From assembly GCF_002269345.1 (NCBI RefSeq), contig NZ_CP022889.1, forward strand, positions 1,364,001 through 1,428,000: DNA of 64,000 bases, read 5' to 3'. The position numbers and the translations under genes are program-made. The DNA is from Tsuneonella mangrovi (GTDB lineage Bacteria > Pseudomonadota > Alphaproteobacteria > Sphingomonadales > Sphingomonadaceae). Shown here piece by piece: positions 62,905 through 64,000 of the stretch. The notes below the pieces were generated by a model. That model had not been told where the DNA came from. It did no database searches and worked only from the letters and a program-made list of their open reading frames with translations. How positions within the stretch are numbered: position 1 is the stretch's first letter; each line of letters opens with the position of its first letter.

Positions 62905-64000
62905 CTATTTGCCGTAGCGCCGCTGATAGAGGCCGTAGTTCACACGTTTGGCAGCCTCGACCATCTCTGGATACGGTCTGTCCGTGTTCGTAACCCAGCC
63001 CACATTGTAATTTTCGCCATCATATGCCCGTCCGGTGACGTTGTCGTCCACGTACTGGAACCAATGCGCCCCAACCATAACCGGATTGTCGATGACGCTG
63101 TTCATGTACTGCTCGTACATCCTCGCGCGATCTTTCTGGTCGGTCGCCTCGACGATACCTGGATGGTAAAGGCCAGTATCCGATGTCGACCCGATATGAA
63201 ATTCCCCGATTATCGTCGGCTTGTCGAGCTTCGCAAGGAAGCCCCAGGCCTCAGGATGCATGACCTCCTTGTAGTTATTGAAACTCAGCACATCCGAGTG
63301 CTTGAGCGCTGCGCGGATAATCTCCTCCGGCATGCCCCACTGAGCCATGCGCACACCCATGTATAGATGATGCGGCATGACACGCTTCAATTCGCTGCTG
63401 ACCGTAGCGAAATAGGTCTCGCCATAGTCACTCAACATTAGCGAGAGATCTTCTCTGGCGGCTTCGAGATCGGTCAGCTTTGCGCCAACTGCGAAGGCAT
63501 CCCAACTGGCAAAGTGTGTCTTCCACTTGGCGTTGAGCGCTGCCACGGACTTGTAGCGTTGCTTAAGCATTACAGTGAAGTGCGCCTTCGCGGGGCTATC
63601 CTTGCTCGACTTCGAAAGAGCGTCCAGAATCAACCCATAGTGGGTCTGGAGGTTGTCATTTCGTCCCCAGCTCTTTTCGTTGTCGACAAAAACCCCGACG
63701 CACCATGGAGATCCTTGCACTTCCCGCGCGATTTCCTCGACGGTCAATCTTGCCCGGCGCTTAAATTCAGGATCGTAAACATCGGGCATGGGAGACCAGA
63801 CATCTTCGCCTGTCGACAGCGTCTTGTAGTCACCGATAATCCAGCCGTTGGCGAAATAGGGAATACGGTCGCTCTGGTAAAACTTAGGATCAACCCAGTT
63901 TCCAAACGAAGTCATGCCCCAGTCGCGCATACGCTCGATGGTCACTTCACGCCACTTGGCCATGTAGTCCGCGCCATATCGACGCTCCAAATTGGCCTTG
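62905..64000 (-). CDS. GH50 beta-agarase, C-terminal part
   Basis: The frame is open to the window end, so the N-terminus is missing (365 residues seen; GH50 enzymes are usually 700 or more). Catalytic blocks are GVFVDNEKSWGR (acid/base Glu) and IIGEFHIGSTSDTGLYHPG (nucleophile Glu), with GAHWFQYVDDNVTGRAYDGEN near the end, all characteristic of GH50. These enzymes release neoagarobiose or neoagarooligosaccharides from agarose. The porter gene starts one base after its stop, so they share a transcript. Confidence 0.88.
   Translation of the reverse strand, partial: KANLERRYGADYMAKWREVTIERMRDWGMTSFGNWVDPKFYQSDRIPYFANGWIIGDYKTLSTGEDVWSPMPDVYDPEFKRRARLTVEEIAREVQGSPWCVGVFVDNEKSWGRNDNLQTHYGLILDALSKSSKDSPAKAHFTVMLKQRYKSVAALNAKWKTHFASWDAFAVGAKLTDLEAAREDLSLMLSDYGETYFATVSSELKRVMPHHLYMGVRMAQWGMPEEIIRAALKHSDVLSFNNYKEVMHPEAWGFLAKLDKPTIIGEFHIGSTSDTGLYHPGIVEATDQKDRARMYEQYMNSVIDNPVMVGAHWFQYVDDNVTGRAYDGENYNVGWVTNTDRPYPEMVEAAKRVNYGLYQRRYGK

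Noticed and set aside
1-64000. CRISPR arrays, tRNA or rRNA genes, riboswitches
   Set aside because: None could be recognised by eye; a covariance-model search would be needed to exclude small RNAs.

Overview
The window looks like a chromosomal segment of an aquatic, agar-using sphingomonad (Alphaproteobacteria, Sphingomonadales). Support for this comes from high GC, frequent GTG starts in GTGA stop/start overlaps, TonB receptors paired with SapC and 'tryptophan halogenase'-like proteins, LacI and FCD-GntR sugar regulons, and an exopolysaccharide (EPS) locus of sphingomonad style. No rRNA, tRNA, CRISPR array or complete insertion sequence was seen.

Region 1 (1-17.6 kb) is an EPS/capsule locus. 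It holds the end of a Wza-type export protein, a Wzc-type tyrosine kinase, a flippase, two GT2 glycosyltransferases, a hexapeptide acyltransferase, a polymerase/ligase-like membrane protein, a sulfotransferase and an acyltransferase-3. A compact minus-strand module follows: ACP, FkbH-like HAD protein, MBOAT, SGNH-like protein and VOC protein. It resembles a Dlt-type transfer machine supplied by an FkbH carrier-loading enzyme, so it may add glyceryl groups to the EPS. Next to it lies a pair resembling gene-transfer-agent head spikes (spike base plus beta-helix spike).

Region 2 (17.65-25.3 kb) is a lasso-peptide operon on the minus strand. Its order is HPr-kinase-like kinase, 53-aa precursor, PqqD-like B1, protease B2, asparagine-synthetase-like cyclase, ABC exporter, nucleotidyltransferase and RmlD-like reductase, with overlaps at most junctions. 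The predicted 19-residue core has an 8-membered Gly1-Asp8 ring and ends in Ser, the residue type phosphorylated in paeninodin-like lasso peptides. A small membrane protein, a second polymerase/ligase and an unknown membrane-anchored protein follow on the plus strand (25.4-27.7 kb), then a GNAT acetyltransferase.

Region 3 (28.5-37.1 kb) is an alpha-glucan/maltooligosaccharide regulon: TonB receptor, LacI regulator, MFS transporter, GH13 enzyme and a translationally coupled exported glycosidase-like protein. Two ATGCAT-centred palindromes are candidate LacI operators.

Region 4 (37.1-42 kb) is a small phage-derived island (ParB/methyltransferase fusion, DUF5681 protein, large terminase). A small lipoprotein and an XRE regulator sit beside it.

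Region 5 (42-64 kb) is a galactan utilisation locus. It has class I FBP aldolase, SapC, a halogenase-like flavoprotein, a large TonB receptor, aldose 1-epimerase, KDG kinase, KDPGal/KDPG aldolase, KDGal kinase, aldehyde dehydrogenase, a PhyH dioxygenase, a secreted Asp-box propeller protein, an FCD-GntR regulator, two MFS transporters, an enolase-superfamily dehydratase/cycloisomerase, an SDR and a GH50 beta-agarase cut by the window end. The set fits agar breakdown, with D-galactose and 3,6-anhydro-L-galactose both entering through 2-keto-3-deoxy sugar acids. A motif built on TTGTCAACA lies upstream of three of its transcription units and is a candidate GntR operator.
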